DNA of 64,000 nucleotides from Amycolatopsis sp. EV170708-02-1 (GTDB lineage: Bacteria > Actinomycetota > Actinomycetes > Mycobacteriales > Pseudonocardiaceae). Shown in pieces: positions 1 through 8,343 of the stretch; position 1 is the stretch's first letter; every line of letters begins with the position of its first letter. A program made the position numbers and the translations under genes. The stretch covers positions 7,874,001 through 7,938,000 of the forward strand of contig NZ_CP092497.1 in assembly GCF_022479115.1 (NCBI RefSeq), in the 5' to 3' direction. The notes below the pieces were generated by a model. That model did not search any database. It was not told the origin of the DNA and saw only the letters and a program-made list of their open reading frames with translations.

Positions 1-83
1 TCGATTTCCGCGAAGGCATGGGCGGGCGTTCCCACCCATATCACCAAGCAGGCGATCACCAGTCCGAACAGTCGATAGATCAT
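1..83 (-). CDS. Secreted protein, N-terminal fragment (runs off the left edge)
   Basis: Only the first 27 codons are present, reading leftward from an ATG at 83 with a G-rich stretch (GGGGACGGG) just upstream as a possible ribosome binding site. The start MIYRLFGLVIACLVIWVG, followed by a small-residue stretch TPAHAFA, is a typical Sec signal peptide with a likely cleavage site after AHA or AFA, so an exported protein is predicted. The mature domain lies outside the window and its function cannot be read. The gene is divergent from the ECF sigma gene. It has its own GAACC-N16-CGTAC promoter-like sequence, so it is a candidate target of that sigma factor. Confidence 0.6.
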   Translation of the reverse strand, partial: MIYRLFGLVIACLVIWVGTPAHAFAEI

Positions 84-118
84 TTCACCCGTCCCCGTTC
101 TCAAAGTGCCTCACTGGG

Positions 119-146
119 AGTACGGCGAACCGGAGCGGCCGGTTCG
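119..146 (-). promoter_or_regulatory. ECF-type promoter for the divergent secreted gene
   Basis: On the minus strand CGAACC (146-141) is followed after exactly 16 bases by CGTACT (124-119). This matches the GAACC-N16-CGT layout of actinobacterial SigL/SigK-class promoters and is the same arrangement as the promoter before the sigma gene at 193-220. The -35 part also lies in a dyad, CGAACCGG-N5-CCGGTTCG (126-146). Predicted leader to the ATG at 83 is about 30 nt. Confidence 0.5.
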
Positions 147-166
147 ATCTAGCCAGACCAAGCCAG

Positions 167-182
167 TGTGATGTGCATCACA
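167..182. promoter_or_regulatory. Crp/GlxR-like binding site
   Basis: TGTGATGTGCATCACA matches the TGTGA-N6-TCACA consensus of CRP-family regulators (Crp or GlxR in actinobacteria) at all ten fixed positions. It sits between the two divergent ECF-type promoters. Its centre is about 62 bases upstream of the predicted start point of the leftward gene and about 52 upstream of that of the sigma gene, both plausible activator spacings. Confidence 0.6.
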
Positions 183-192
183 CGACATATTT

Positions 193-220
193 AGAACCGT
201 TTATCGCTGCCATACGTACC
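193..220 (+). promoter_or_regulatory. ECF-type promoter of the sigma operon (probable autoregulation)
   Basis: AGAACC (193-198) is followed after 16 bases by CGTACC (215-220), close to the known SigL-type consensus TGAACC-N16-CGT. Because the sigma encoded just downstream is SigL-like, an autoregulatory loop is the simple reading. This is inferred from sequence only. Confidence 0.5.
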
Positions 221-329
221 GGACGACTAAATGTAAACGGACCACTACTGCACATGGCCCACGGCGATAGTCTGCGCTACGGTGTACGAACCCGTGAAAT
301 CCTCCACCGCCGGGGAGGTGTCGAAATTT

Positions 330-884
330 ATGGAAGCAGTGGGCAGAGGATGCCGGTTCGATGGCGACCATCCGCAGAGCCAGGTTTCCGACGAGCTTGT
401 TTCGGTGCTGTACAAGGATTTCCGGGACACCCTGTTCGGGCAGGTGATGTACCTGACGGGCCATGATCAACAATGGACGGAGGATGTCGTCCAGGAAACA
501 CTGATCCGCGCCTGGCAGCATTCGGACACGTTGAACCGCGAGCCGGGAATGTTGCGCGGCTGGCTGCTCACGGTCGCCAAGCGGATCGTGATCGACGGCT
601 GGCGAAACCGGCGCGCCCGCCCGCAGGAGGTCGAGCTGGACAGTTCCGAAAACGCCGAAATAGCGGACCAGACCGAACAGTCACTGTCCGCACTCGTCAT
701 TTCCGAAGCGCTGCGTTATCTGGACAGCAAATATCAGGCTGTCATCTACGAGACGTATCTGACCGGGCATACGGTCCGGGAGGCGGCGGTGATATTGGGG
801 ATCCCGGAGGGAACGGTCAAATCACGGCTGTACGCGGCTATGAAGACATTGCGACGGTCGTTAGGAGAGCTGGGTTCGCGATGA
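330..884 (+). CDS. ECF RNA polymerase sigma factor, SigL-like
   Basis: A 184-residue sigma-70 family protein of the extracytoplasmic function class. Region 2 covers roughly residues 22-85, with EDVVQETLIRAWQH and WLLTVAKRIVIDGWR resembling mycobacterial SigL. Region 4 covers about 120-178, with the HTH LGIPEGTVKSRLYAAMKTLR. ATG 330 is chosen because GGGGAGG lies 11 bases upstream; an in-frame GTG at 282 would add 16 residues. The stop overlaps the anti-sigma start (ATGA), so the two are translationally coupled. A GAACC-N16-CGTACC promoter and a Crp-like site lie upstream. The regulon is not visible beyond the divergent secreted gene. Confidence 0.88.
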   Translation: MEAVGRGCRFDGDHPQSQVSDELVSVLYKDFRDTLFGQVMYLTGHDQQWTEDVVQETLIRAWQHSDTLNREPGMLRGWLLTVAKRIVIDGWRNRRARPQEVELDSSENAEIADQTEQSLSALVISEALRYLDSKYQAVIYETYLTGHTVREAAVILGIPEGTVKSRLYAAMKTLRRSLGELGSR

Positions 885-1255
885 GGAAGCGAAAGGTGAA
901 ACACACCGATGTGGCGGCGTACGTACTCGGTGTGCTGGACCGGGCAGAGGCGCACGCCTTCGAGAAGCATCTGAAGGGCTGCGCGCGGTGCGGACGGCAG
1001 GTCGCGGAATTCGCGTCGGTGGAGGACGCGCTGGCGAGGGCCGATCTGCGCTACCTGTCCCCCGTCGCCACGCGATGTCGTGGCCGGCTGTCGCTGATCA
1101 CGGCCAACCTCGTCGTGGTCTTCCTGGCGTGTGTCGTCGCGGCCCTGATGTCGTCGCAACGTTCGTCCCGGCGGATCTCGTCGGATGCGGACATCTCGGC
1201 TCCTGCTCCCCTCGACGACCAGCGATCACTCCCGTTACCGCTTACGTTCGAGTAG
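881..1255 (+). CDS. Zinc-binding anti-sigma factor (RslA-like), membrane anchored
   Basis: A 124-residue protein whose start overlaps the sigma gene stop by four bases. The N-terminal domain has the zf-HC2 signature H30-x3-C34-x2-C37 inside EKHLKGCARCGRQ, preceded by AAYVLGVLD as in RslA-type anti-sigmas. One hydrophobic segment (LITANLVVVFLACVVAALM, about residues 70-90) should span the membrane, leaving a short C-terminal tail outside. The role inferred is to hold the upstream sigma inactive until an envelope or redox signal disturbs the zinc site. The very short outer tail suggests that any sensing is by the zinc site or by a partner. Confidence 0.82.
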   Translation: MRKRKVKHTDVAAYVLGVLDRAEAHAFEKHLKGCARCGRQVAEFASVEDALARADLRYLSPVATRCRGRLSLITANLVVVFLACVVAALMSSQRSSRRISSDADISAPAPLDDQRSLPLPLTFE

Positions 1256-1286
1256 TCTGCCGCAAGCCGACACGAAGGTCTCTACG

Positions 1287-4112
1287 GTGCATACCGAAGT
1301 AAATCCCGAGAGTCCCTTCGGCGGGCCTTCGGTACCGAAGCGTCGCGCCGCCGGGTTACTGGGCCGAGACAGCGAACTCGACACGATCACCGGCCTGTTC
1401 CGCGCCGCCCTGCACGGCCGCGCCGTCAGCGCGGTGGTGGTCGGCGAGTTCGGCATGGGCAAATCGGCGGTGCTCACCGCGGCGGGCGAGCTCGCCGGAG
1501 CGACCGGGTTCACCGTCGCGATCGCCACCGCGTCCCGGCTGGAAACGCATCTGAGCGGCGGTGTCGGCCGTCAGCTGATCGAGGGGCTGACCCACGCGGC
1601 CGCCGACCCCGGATCGCCGCGGCCGCGCACCCCGCACGCGGCCGAGATCCTGCCGGACCACCGTCCCCGGACCGAACAGGAACAGACGGAGGCGCTCGAC
1701 GCTTTCTGTCACGCGGTCCGCCAAGCCGCCGAACAGGGGCCGGTCTTCCTCGGCATCGACAACATCCATCTCGCCGACCCGTGGTCCATGCGCTGTCTCG
1801 CCTACATCCGGCATCGGGTCGAGCAGTTGCCGGTGGTGGTCGTGCTGACGTCGCTGATCGGGCATCTGCAGACCGGCGAGGTCGCCCTGCTGGAGATGTC
1901 CGGCTGCACCCCGGCGACGATCCGGCTGCGCGGGCTCGGCACGCGGCACGTCGCCGAGTTCCTCCGCATCTCCCCCGGACGGTTCGCCGAAGAATGCCGC
2001 GAGGTCACCGGCGGCAACCCGTTCCTGCTCGGCGCGCTGCGCCGCCGCCTGGTCCCGGGGATGGATCCGGACACCGCGGGGTCGGCGATGATCGGCGAGG
2101 TGCTGCGGGTCCGCATGCACGAGTACACCGCCGCGCCGAAGATGCTCGAAGCGGTCGCGATCCTCGGCGAGGACGCGAGTTTCGACCTGCTGGCACAGCT
2201 CGCCGGGGTCGACGAGGGCACCGCGATGGAGGCCATCGACACGATGGTGCGCGTGCACCTGCTGTCCAACAGCCACCGGCCGTCGCTGACGTACCGGTTC
2301 GTCCGCAACTCGGTGCTCGCCGACATGCCGCTCACCACCAGAGCGGTCACCCAGTCGCGGGCGGCTCGGCTCCTGCACGACGCGGGTGCGGCGCCGGAGC
2401 GGGTCGGCGTTCATCTCCTGGAGGCGACCGCGATCAGGATTCCGTGGGCGGTCGACGTCCTGCGGCTGGCCGCGCGGCATTCGGTGGTCGAGGGCGACCC
2501 GGAGCTGTCCGTCCAGTTCCTTTCGCGCGCGCTCGAAGAACGGCTCAGCGAACGCAAGCGGATGGCGATCCTGCTCCAGCTCGCGCACGCGGAATTCCAC
2601 TGCGACCCGGATTCGGCGCCGGCCAGGGTGCGCGAGGCCGTCGACCACATCGACGACCGGGAAACCGCGGCCTTCGTCGCGACGGCCATGATCCTTTCGC
2701 TGTGCTGCGGCCCGGACGCGCGGCTGGCGATCAACTCCGCCGGCCAGTTCGCCGCACGGCTCGACGCGGGCGGGCCCGACGCCGTCTGGCCGCTGCTGTG
2801 CATGACCTATCTCGCCGAGGCGGGCAGCAGACTCGGGCCACCGCCGGACTTCCGCGACTTCGAACGGCAATGGGCGCCGCTGAACGATCCTGCCGCGCAG
2901 CAGAGCCGATCGGGTCTGCTCGCGCTCGACACGGTGCGCGGCGGGACGTCTTCGGCGAACGCCGTCCGCCATTTCGGGGAGGCGTTGTCCGGCGAGCAAC
3001 CCGAACTGTTCGAGCAGCCGTACTTCTTCACGCTCGCGACGGCCGCGCTCGCCGACGAACCCGCGCTCACGGACAAGCTCTGCCAAGTGCTCGACACCAA
3101 ACGCCTGCCGTGGGACTTCCACGTGCCGAAAGGCGCGCTGGCCACCCTCGCCCGCGGGATCGCCCTGCAGGCCGGCGGAGACCTGGTGCGCGCGAGTGTC
3201 CACTTCGAATCGCTGGTGCGGCAATTCGACGAACGCGGCGTCACGAGCCGTTGCCCGATAGCGGTGCTGTGCGCGGCGAGACTTGTCGAAGTCTCGGTCG
3301 ACCTCGGCCGCCACGACGTCGCGAAGGCTCTGCTGGAGCGCATCGATTTCGGTGCCACACAAGCACTTTTCACGCACAACTATCTGCTCTACGCCCGCGG
3401 CAGGCTTCGTGCGGCCACCGGCGAACCGGAACTCGGGTACGAAGACCTGCGCGGCTGCGGCCGCCGTCTCGAACACCACGGCATGCGCTTCCCCGGCTTC
3501 GCCCCTTGGCGGGCGCACGCCGCCCGCACCGCGCTGGCGCTCGGCCGCACCGACGCGGCGGCCAGGCTCGCCGAGGAGGACCTGGAGGCGGCGGAACGCT
3601 GGGGAGCGCCGAGGATCCTCGGCGGCGCGCTGACCACGGCCGGCCTCGTCCGCGAAGACGACGAGGGCGAACGCCTGCTCGCCAAGGCCGTCGACGTCCT
3701 TGGCGGGTCGACCGCGAAACTCGCGCTGGCCGAAGCGCTGACCGAGCTCGGCGTGCTGCAGGCCCGGCACGGGCAAGCCGAGAAGGCGGTCGGAACGCTG
3801 CGAACGGCCGTGCAGTCGAGCAAGCACTGCGGGGCGCGGCCGCTGGAGAGGCGGGCCGCGGAGGCGCTGCGAGACGCGCGGACGAGTCTCACGACGGCGA
3901 AGGACAACGAACACGGCCTCACCAAACAGGAATACCGCGTCGCGCTGATGGCGTCGCAGGGTCTCACCAACCGGGAGATCGCCGAAGCACTGCACCTGAC
4001 CCGCCGCACCGTCGAACTGCATTTGTCCGGGGCCTACCGCAAACTCGGCATCACCGGGCGCACCGAATTGAGTTCCGCGCTCGGACGGTCTCAGCGCGTG
4101 GACGCCGATTGA
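1287..4112 (+). CDS. LAL-type transcriptional regulator (AAA ATPase plus LuxR HTH)
   Basis: A 941-residue large ATP-binding regulator of the LuxR family. Walker A is GEFGMGKS near residue 52 and the Walker B-like strand VFLGIDNIHLADP is near 153. A long helical TPR-like middle follows, then a LuxR HTH at about residues 877-932 (LTKQEYRVALMASQGLTNRE and RRTVELHLSGAYRKLG). GTG 1287 is preferred because GAAGG lies nine bases upstream and it clears the anti-sigma stop; the frame is open further upstream. LAL proteins usually control catabolic or secondary-metabolite genes. The sfnG-like gene begins 33 bases downstream, so it may be a target or simply co-transcribed. Confidence 0.85.
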   Translation: MHTEVNPESPFGGPSVPKRRAAGLLGRDSELDTITGLFRAALHGRAVSAVVVGEFGMGKSAVLTAAGELAGATGFTVAIATASRLETHLSGGVGRQLIEGLTHAAADPGSPRPRTPHAAEILPDHRPRTEQEQTEALDAFCHAVRQAAEQGPVFLGIDNIHLADPWSMRCLAYIRHRVEQLPVVVVLTSLIGHLQTGEVALLEMSGCTPATIRLRGLGTRHVAEFLRISPGRFAEECREVTGGNPFLLGALRRRLVPGMDPDTAGSAMIGEVLRVRMHEYTAAPKMLEAVAILGEDASFDLLAQLAGVDEGTAMEAIDTMVRVHLLSNSHRPSLTYRFVRNSVLADMPLTTRAVTQSRAARLLHDAGAAPERVGVHLLEATAIRIPWAVDVLRLAARHSVVEGDPELSVQFLSRALEERLSERKRMAILLQLAHAEFHCDPDSAPARVREAVDHIDDRETAAFVATAMILSLCCGPDARLAINSAGQFAARLDAGGPDAVWPLLCMTYLAEAGSRLGPPPDFRDFERQWAPLNDPAAQQSRSGLLALDTVRGGTSSANAVRHFGEALSGEQPELFEQPYFFTLATAALADEPALTDKLCQVLDTKRLPWDFHVPKGALATLARGIALQAGGDLVRASVHFESLVRQFDERGVTSRCPIAVLCAARLVEVSVDLGRHDVAKALLERIDFGATQALFTHNYLLYARGRLRAATGEPELGYEDLRGCGRRLEHHGMRFPGFAPWRAHAARTALALGRTDAAARLAEEDLEAAERWGAPRILGGALTTAGLVREDDEGERLLAKAVDVLGGSTAKLALAEALTELGVLQARHGQAEKAVGTLRTAVQSSKHCGARPLERRAAEALRDARTSLTTAKDNEHGLTKQEYRVALMASQGLTNREIAEALHLTRRTVELHLSGAYRKLGITGRTELSSALGRSQRVDAD

Positions 4113-4145
4113 CGGTTTCCGGGAGTGGCGGGTTCACTCCGCGGC

Positions 4146-5240
4146 ATGCCGGGAATCGCATCCGAACCACTCAAATTCGCCTATTGGGTCCCCAATGTGA
4201 GCGGCGGCCTGGTCACCAGTGACATCGAGCAGCGCACCGACTGGGGATACGAGTACAACCGGGATCTCGCCGTCCTCGCGGAGAACAGCGGGTTCGAATA
4301 CGCGCTGAGCCAGGTCCGCTACACGGCCAGCTACGGTGCCGCCTACCAGCACGAATCGACCGGATTCAGCCTCGCGCTGCTGCTCGCGACGCAGCGGCTG
4401 AAGGTGATCGCGGCCGTCCACCCCGGACTGTGGCATCCCGGGGTGCTCGCGAAGTTCATCGCGAGCGCGGACGTGATCTCCGGCGGGCGCGCGGCGGTCA
4501 ACGTGGTCAGCGGCTGGTTCAAGGACGAATTCACCGGCCTCGGTGAACCATGGCTGGAACACGACGAACGGTATCGTCGTTCGGAAGAATTCATTCGCGT
4601 GCTGAAGGAACTCTGGACGAACGACCACGCCGAATTCACCGGTGATTTCTATCGGATCCACGATTTCGACATCGAACCCAAACCGGTCGGGCGGCCGCAT
4701 CCGGAGATCTTCCAGGGCGGCAACTCCACCGCCGCGAGGAAGCTCGCGGGCCGGGTCTCCGACTGGTACTTCAGCAACGGCAAGGACTTCGACGGGTTCA
4801 GCGAGCAGGTCGAGGATGTCCGCGGCTACGCGGCCGCGAACGACCACACCGTCCGATTCGGGCTCAACGGTTTCGTGATCGCACGGGAGACCGAGAGCGA
4901 GGCGAAGGCCGTGCTGCGCGAGATCGTCGAGAAGGCGGACACCGAGGCCGTCGAGGGCTTCCGGAGCGCCGTCAAGCAGGCGGGAAGCTCCACATCGGAC
5001 AAGAAGGGGATGTGGGCCGACTCGGAGTTCCAGGATCTGGTGCAGTACAACGACGGCTTTCGCACCGGGCTCATCGGCACGCCGGAGCAGATCGCCGACC
5101 GCGCCATCGAGTACAAGAAGCGCGGCGCGAACCTGCTGCTGCTCGGTTTCCTGCACTACCTGGAAGACGTCGAGTACTTCGGGAAGCACGTGCTGCCCGT
5201 CATCCGGGAGAAGGAGGCGGCGCTGCTACGAGCCTCGTGA
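4146..5240 (+). CDS. sfnG: Dimethylsulfone monooxygenase SfnG-like (FMNH2-dependent LLM family)
   Basis: A 364-residue bacterial luciferase-like monooxygenase. SfnG uses reduced FMN and O2 to convert dimethylsulfone to methanesulfinate during sulfur scavenging. Family-specific stretches are LKFAYWVPNVSGGLV near the N-terminus, GFEYALSQVRYTASYGA, AVNVVSGWFKDEFTGLGEPW, PEIFQGGNSTAAR and LVQYNDGFRTGLIGTPEQIA, all very close to SfnG as known from pseudomonads. ATG 4146 gives the usual short N-terminus; GTG 4125 is an alternative seven codons upstream. No flavin reductase or alkanesulfonate transporter is adjacent. The stop codon lies inside a 50-bp palindrome shared with the convergent gene. Confidence 0.82.
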   Translation: MPGIASEPLKFAYWVPNVSGGLVTSDIEQRTDWGYEYNRDLAVLAENSGFEYALSQVRYTASYGAAYQHESTGFSLALLLATQRLKVIAAVHPGLWHPGVLAKFIASADVISGGRAAVNVVSGWFKDEFTGLGEPWLEHDERYRRSEEFIRVLKELWTNDHAEFTGDFYRIHDFDIEPKPVGRPHPEIFQGGNSTAARKLAGRVSDWYFSNGKDFDGFSEQVEDVRGYAAANDHTVRFGLNGFVIARETESEAKAVLREIVEKADTEAVEGFRSAVKQAGSSTSDKKGMWADSEFQDLVQYNDGFRTGLIGTPEQIADRAIEYKKRGANLLLLGFLHYLEDVEYFGKHVLPVIREKEAALLRAS

Positions 5241-5281
5241 GTGGCAAGGACGGTTAGAACCGTCCTTGCCACTCACGAGGC
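5232..5281. terminator. Perfect 24-bp-arm palindrome at a convergent junction
   Basis: Two 24-base arms with a 2-base centre (AG) form a perfect palindrome; the core is GGCAAGGACGGTT / AACCGTCCTTGCC. It contains the sfnG stop codon and ends beside the stop of the convergent membrane-protein gene, so it probably acts as a bidirectional terminator. A copy with an identical left arm is at 45702-45749. Confidence 0.75.
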
Positions 5282-7021
5282 CTACTGAGGCAGGTAGACG
5301 GTCTGGCCCGGGTGCATGGTCGGGCCGCAGTCCTTGAGCGGACCGCCGAAGCGCGCCTTCTCGACGTCCGGCATGGTCTTCGCGGCGTAGTCCCGGACGG
5401 CCTTCAGCTTCTCCGGGCTGGAGACGGCGTCCTTGCGCACGAAGTCCCCGTTGCGTGGCCCGCTGCCCGGGTACACGAAGATCGGCTCGTAGTCGCGGTC
5501 GATCCGCGGGTCGACGGTGATGCCGTTGCCCGCGGCCCACGGGCCCCACGAGTGGATGAAGGTCGGCTTGACCTTCTCGAACACGTAGTCGCGCAGCCCC
5601 GGCAGGTCGCCCTTCTTGAGGAAGTCCGCGACGTCCGCCTCGACCAGCCCGGCCATGTCGACCAGGTGCAGGCGGCTGGTCATCGACGAGCCGCCGAGGT
5701 CCGGCAGCAGCAGCGACGCCTGCTGGAGGCCGAGGATGTCGGCCATGGTGTTGAAGCCGCGGCCGAAGCGGTCGGCGATGAGGCAGGCGGGCACCGTCGG
5801 GACCTCTTGGAACTTCTTCGACGCCGACGCGAACCCCATCCCGGACGGGATCGCGGCCGCGACCAGCACGAGCACCACGACGGTCCGCAGCACCGCACGG
5901 GAACGGCGCATCAGTTCGCCGGCGGCCAGCGTTCCCGCCAGCACCGAGAGGATCCAGATCGGGGTCGCGAAGCGGTGCTGGCCCATCCAGTCCGGGACCA
6001 TCACGCCGTAGGCGACGATGCCCAGCGCCAGCGGCACCAGCAGCGCGATCAGCGCGCGCCGCCATTCCGCCCGGACCAGCGCGTACCCGATGGTCAGCGC
6101 CAGCAGGATCGTCCCGGCGACACCGGCGTAGCCGACCAGCTCGAAGGGCTGCTTCAGCGCCGAGAGACCGGGCAGGCCCTGTCCCTTCGCGATGGACGGG
6201 TTCGCCAGCAGCCTGCCGAACTCCGCGATCCGCCAGGCGAGATACGCCCCGAACGGGATCGCGAACGCGACCATGGACACCACGACGAGTTTGACGCTCT
6301 GCCCCAGCAGCGGCTTCCGCAGCTGGAACAGGACGACGAGCGGGTACGCGCCGCCGTAGATCAGGCCTTCGGGGCGGGTCAGCGCGGCGAACGCGACCAG
6401 GATCCCGGACCAGACGGCGACCTTCGCGGTGAGCACGGTGTCCTTGCGGACCGCCACGAACAGCAGCACGGCCAGCCACGCGACGGCCATCCCGAACAGC
6501 GAGTTCTCCAGACCGGAGATCGTCCAGATGACGAACGACGGGATCGCGGCCAGCGTCAGCCCGACGACCAGCGTCGCCAGCCAGGCGAAGCGCGCGAAGA
6601 TCTGCCTCGCCGCGATGTGGCAGGCGGCCAGCGTCCCGGCGGTGAACAGGAGGCCCAGCAGCTTGGGGAACAGCACGTAGTCGGGAAGGCCGAACAGCAT
6701 GCCGCTGTCGAAGATGCCGACGAGCTTGCCGAGCGCCAGCACCACCAGCCACGTCGAGTTCGACCAGCCCTCGACCGACGGCTGGCCCGGCTGCAGCACC
6801 GGGCCGATCCCGTCGGCGAAGCTGCGCGCGTAGGAGAAGGTGATGGCCGCGTCGTCGACGATCCAATGGCCATAGAGGGTGGCGTGCCAGGCCAGCGCCG
6901 CCACCCCGGCGAGCACCGCCAGGTACGGCGCGACACGGGCGGCCAGGCCACGACGGGCCGGCGTCTCCGCCGGGTCGGGCACGTCTTGTTCGGAAGCTTC
7001 GCTGAGTGCGCTCGCCGTCAT
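5282..7021 (-). CDS. Polytopic membrane protein, GT-C glycosyltransferase-like
   Basis: A protein of about 579 residues with roughly ten hydrophobic segments and a soluble C-terminal third. Near the first loop it has IVDDAAITFSYARSFADG followed by PSVEGWSNSTW. An acidic DD with FxYxRNxxxG and EGxSNxxW is the layout of GT-C enzymes that use polyprenyl-phosphate sugars, such as mycobacterial AftB-like arabinofuranosyltransferases. An envelope polysaccharide role is inferred; donor and acceptor are unknown. ATG 7021 is chosen because a TACAGT -10-like element lies at 7067-7062 on the minus strand; an in-frame start at 7123 would lie upstream of it. The spacing from GGGGA to this ATG is short, so the start is uncertain. 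Confidence 0.6.
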   Translation of the reverse strand: MTASALSEASEQDVPDPAETPARRGLAARVAPYLAVLAGVAALAWHATLYGHWIVDDAAITFSYARSFADGIGPVLQPGQPSVEGWSNSTWLVVLALGKLVGIFDSGMLFGLPDYVLFPKLLGLLFTAGTLAACHIAARQIFARFAWLATLVVGLTLAAIPSFVIWTISGLENSLFGMAVAWLAVLLFVAVRKDTVLTAKVAVWSGILVAFAALTRPEGLIYGGAYPLVVLFQLRKPLLGQSVKLVVVSMVAFAIPFGAYLAWRIAEFGRLLANPSIAKGQGLPGLSALKQPFELVGYAGVAGTILLALTIGYALVRAEWRRALIALLVPLALGIVAYGVMVPDWMGQHRFATPIWILSVLAGTLAAGELMRRSRAVLRTVVVLVLVAAAIPSGMGFASASKKFQEVPTVPACLIADRFGRGFNTMADILGLQQASLLLPDLGGSSMTSRLHLVDMAGLVEADVADFLKKGDLPGLRDYVFEKVKPTFIHSWGPWAAGNGITVDPRIDRDYEPIFVYPGSGPRNGDFVRKDAVSSPEKLKAVRDYAAKTMPDVEKARFGGPLKDCGPTMHPGQTVYLPQ

Positions 7022-7233
7022 GTCCCCGTCTTTGCCTTTTCGCTCACGTGCCGTCGCCGAAACTGTAGCCAATACCCCATCGGCCGCCTGCGACACGTCA
7101 TATCCAGGCGTGATCCGCGCCACATCTCCCTGACCAGGAGGGCGTCGCTCGAGCTGAGGCCGGTTGGTCGAGTGCCTGGCGGGTGCCGCGGCCCGGCTAC
7201 GAAGCTCCGAAAGCGCGCTTCAAGAGACATTGA

Positions 7234-8343
7234 TCAGGAGAGATGCGAGATGTCGTTCACCAACCGGACCGAGGCGTTGCCGTCCGGGTAGAACTCGACG
7301 ATCGACAGCGAGGCCAGATCCAGATGCAGGCGGAACAGCAGTGACGGCCCGGCGTCCAGGCCCATCCGCAGCAGCGCCTTGATCGGCGTGACATGGCTGA
7401 CCAGCACCAGCGTCCGGCCGCCGTACTTCGCGATCAGCTCGTCGCGGGCCTTGCGGACCCGCCGGTGGACGCCGTCGAAGCTCTCCCCGCCCGGCGCCGC
7501 GATCGAGGTGTCGGAAAGCCAGCTGGTCTGGAATTCGGGGTCGCGGTCCATGGCCTCTTTGAAGGTGAGGCCCTCCCAGTCGCCGAAATCGGTCTCGATC
7601 AGCCCGGGATGGGTCTCGACCCGGCCGCCGAGCGCGTCCGCGATCGCCTGCGCGGTCTGCTGGGTGCGGATCAGCGGCGAGGCGATGATCGGCGCCACCT
7701 CGCCGTCGACGACCAGGCCCTCCATCGCGCCGAGGCGTTTCGCGGCGGCGGCCGCCTGCTGCTTGCCGTGCTCGGTGAGGGGCACGTCGCCGCGGCCGGA
7801 ATACCGCTTCTCGACCGACATCGCCGTCTGGCCGTGCCGCACGAGGAGCAGTTTGGTCGGTGTCCCGGTCGCGCCGGTCCAGCCGACGGGGCTGACCCTG
7901 TCCTGCTTCACGGTCTTCTTCGGCGCTTCCGCCTGCTTCCCGGCGTCCATCGCCTCGTTCGCGAGCCCGTCGGCGTGGGAGTTCTCCGCGCGCGGGATCC
8001 ACTCGTAGCGCACGCGCGAGAACCGCGCCGCCAGCTCCTTGGCCTCGGCGTTCAGCGGCTGCATCGACGGGTGCTTGACCTTCCAGCGCCCGGACATCTG
8101 CTCCACCACGAGCTTCGAGTCCATCCGGACGTCCACTGTGGACGCTCCGAGCTCGGCGGCCGCGGCGAGCCCGGCGATCAGGCCGCCGTATTCGGCGACG
8201 TTGTTGGTCGCGATGCCGACGTAGGCCTTGCGCTCGGCGAGCACCTCACCGGTGGCCGCGTCCTTGACGACCGCGCCGTATCCGGCGGGCCCCGGGTTGC
8301 CCCGCGAACCGCCGTCGGCCTCGACGAGCACGTGGTCGGTCAC
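7234..8343 (-). CDS. Bifunctional RNase HI / phosphoglycerate mutase-like acid phosphatase
   Basis: 369 residues in two domains. Residues 1-130 are RNase HI-like: EADGGSRGNPGPAGYG with Asp10, then the Glu in NNVAEYGG, the Asp in VRMDSKLVV and the Asp in NSHADGLA form the metal site that cleaves RNA in RNA:DNA hybrids. From about residue 172 a histidine phosphatase domain starts with LLLVRHGQT; in mycobacterial Rv2228c this domain has acid or alpha-ribazole phosphatase activity. The GTG start overlaps the zinc-ribbon gene stop by four bases (GTGA), and the Nif3 gene is next, the same order as Rv2228c-Rv2230c. The phosphatase part may serve cobalamin synthesis, since cobD lies in the same neighbourhood. 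Confidence 0.9.
   Translation of the reverse strand: MTDHVLVEADGGSRGNPGPAGYGAVVKDAATGEVLAERKAYVGIATNNVAEYGGLIAGLAAAAELGASTVDVRMDSKLVVEQMSGRWKVKHPSMQPLNAEAKELAARFSRVRYEWIPRAENSHADGLANEAMDAGKQAEAPKKTVKQDRVSPVGWTGATGTPTKLLLVRHGQTAMSVEKRYSGRGDVPLTEHGKQQAAAAAKRLGAMEGLVVDGEVAPIIASPLIRTQQTAQAIADALGGRVETHPGLIETDFGDWEGLTFKEAMDRDPEFQTSWLSDTSIAAPGGESFDGVHRRVRKARDELIAKYGGRTLVLVSHVTPIKALLRMGLDAGPSLLFRLHLDLASLSIVEFYPDGNASVRLVNDISHLS

Noticed and set aside
1356..4022. An 888-codon open frame antisense to the LAL regulator, and similar long antisense frames (for example 5312-7291 and 15500-17137)
   Set aside because: Their translations are Arg/Gly/Gln-rich without any domain. They arise from high third-position GC opposite genuine genes.
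7022..7123. An upstream start at 7123 for the GT-C-like gene
   Set aside because: A TACAGT -10-like element lies at 7062-7067 on the minus strand, inside the would-be extension, and the extra residues are polar and unlike the family.
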